The notes below the pieces were generated by a model. It did no database searches, was not told the DNA's origin, and saw only the letters and a list, made by a program, of their open reading frames with translations. This document shows, piece after piece, positions 63,738 to 64,000 of a stretch of DNA of 64,000 bases; position 1 is the first letter of the stretch, and each line of letters opens with the position of its first letter. This DNA is from Alphaproteobacteria bacterium. GTDB taxonomy: Bacteria > Bacteroidota > Bacteroidia > Bacteroidales > FEN-979. The stretch spans positions 1 to 64,000 of the forward strand of contig SACF01000015.1 in NCBI GenBank assembly GCA_009928665.1, in the 5' to 3' direction. A program made the position numbers and the translations under genes.

Positions 63738-64000
63738 CGTATTACCATCTTTAATGGTTTTGTAAAACTGCCGGCGCCGTTTGAATCAGGTATCTGAATC
63801 CGGTAATAATAGATCCCCGGCGCCGCTGATGAAGGCGTGAAAACTACCTGGTATTCACCGGGAGTATCGGCATGAACAGTCCTTGAATCCCTTATGTTTC
63901 CAATCAGATCATAAAAAATTACCTGCATCTCAAGGGCTCCCGTTCTGTCAGGACCGTGCTTCTTAAATGCCTCCGGTTCGACTATGATGCGAATGACAGT
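63734..64000 (-). CDS. C-terminal end of a T9SS cargo protein, partial
   Basis: The minus strand is open from the window edge to the stop at 63736-63734. The visible 88 codons carry a T9SS type A sorting domain: EMQVIFYDLIGNIRDSRTV, then PGEYQVVFTPSSAAPGIYYY, and a basic end KPLKMVIR. The protein itself lies right of the window. Its stop overlaps the stop of the Asp-box gene by three bases, so the two genes are convergent. Confidence 0.75.
   Translation of the reverse strand, partial: TVIRIIVEPEAFKKHGPDRTGALEMQVIFYDLIGNIRDSRTVHADTPGEYQVVFTPSSAAPGIYYYRIQIPDSNGAGSFTKPLKMVIR

Overview
The window comes from a Bacteroidota chromosome, most likely a free-living Bacteroidales-like lineage. It carries a SusC/SusD/SusE glycan-uptake locus, type IX secretion (T9SS) C-terminal sorting domains on several exported proteins, a BT4734/VirE-type primase, and promoters of the Bacteroidota form TTTG-N19-TAnnTTTG. 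The genus cannot be settled from the sequence alone.

Positions 1-22.3 kb are A+T-rich, mobile and accessory. They hold the 3' end of a group II intron (1-109) and a group of orphan genes: a lipoprotein, a macro-domain-like protein, a zinc-ribbon protein and a 447-residue protein of unknown function. Copies of a short repeat bracket these genes. A complete IS66-family element (4858-7127) follows, with 25-bp inverted ends and an 8-bp target duplication; it splits a small membrane-protein gene that can be rebuilt across the insertion. Next is a minus-strand defence operon (14384 to 7391): a type IIG restriction-methylation fusion, a small membrane protein, a proline-rich peptide, a putative phage abortive-infection membrane protein (putAbiC type) and a DUF262/HNH GmrSD-like nuclease. 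Then come a two-gene cassette of a papain/C39-like cysteine-peptidase-fold protein plus a 65-residue partner, a VirE-type primase, an excisionase-like HTH protein, a conserved hypothetical and a tyrosine integrase. This side ends at tRNA-Ser(GGA) (22302-22389), where base composition changes sharply. The two-gene cassette lies between two copies of the primase 3' end, one of them a 26-codon remnant, so it was probably gained by recombination at that site.

Positions 22.3-41.2 kb look like stable chromosome: L-asparaginase, a LuxE-domain acyl-protein synthetase, a lipoprotein, PBP2 and RodA for cell-wall elongation, and an HMA-AraC regulator. An unusual gene row follows: PqqD-like protein, ATP-grasp ligase, fold-III PLP decarboxylase, urea transporter fused to an M23 peptidase, outer-membrane protein, TPR protein. 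I regard this row (29434-36743) as the best candidate for an undescribed pathway: a small-molecule or peptide made by ligation and decarboxylation and handled at the envelope. A DUF6599 protein, an M16C metallopeptidase and an ArsF-like thioredoxin-fold protein follow.

Positions 41.5-64 kb hold a degraded gene, a heavy-metal RND efflux pair in which the RND pump is fused to its TolC-like outer-membrane factor, and an alpha-glucan utilisation locus: secreted GH13 amylase, SusC, a SusD with two SusE/F-type modules inserted, SusE, and a SusA-like periplasmic GH13 enzyme. A perfect 16-bp inverted repeat sits between the divergent amylase and susC promoters. The window closes with a TonB-dependent receptor, a six-Asp-box secreted protein with a T9SS tail, and the C-terminal end of another T9SS cargo protein leaving the window.
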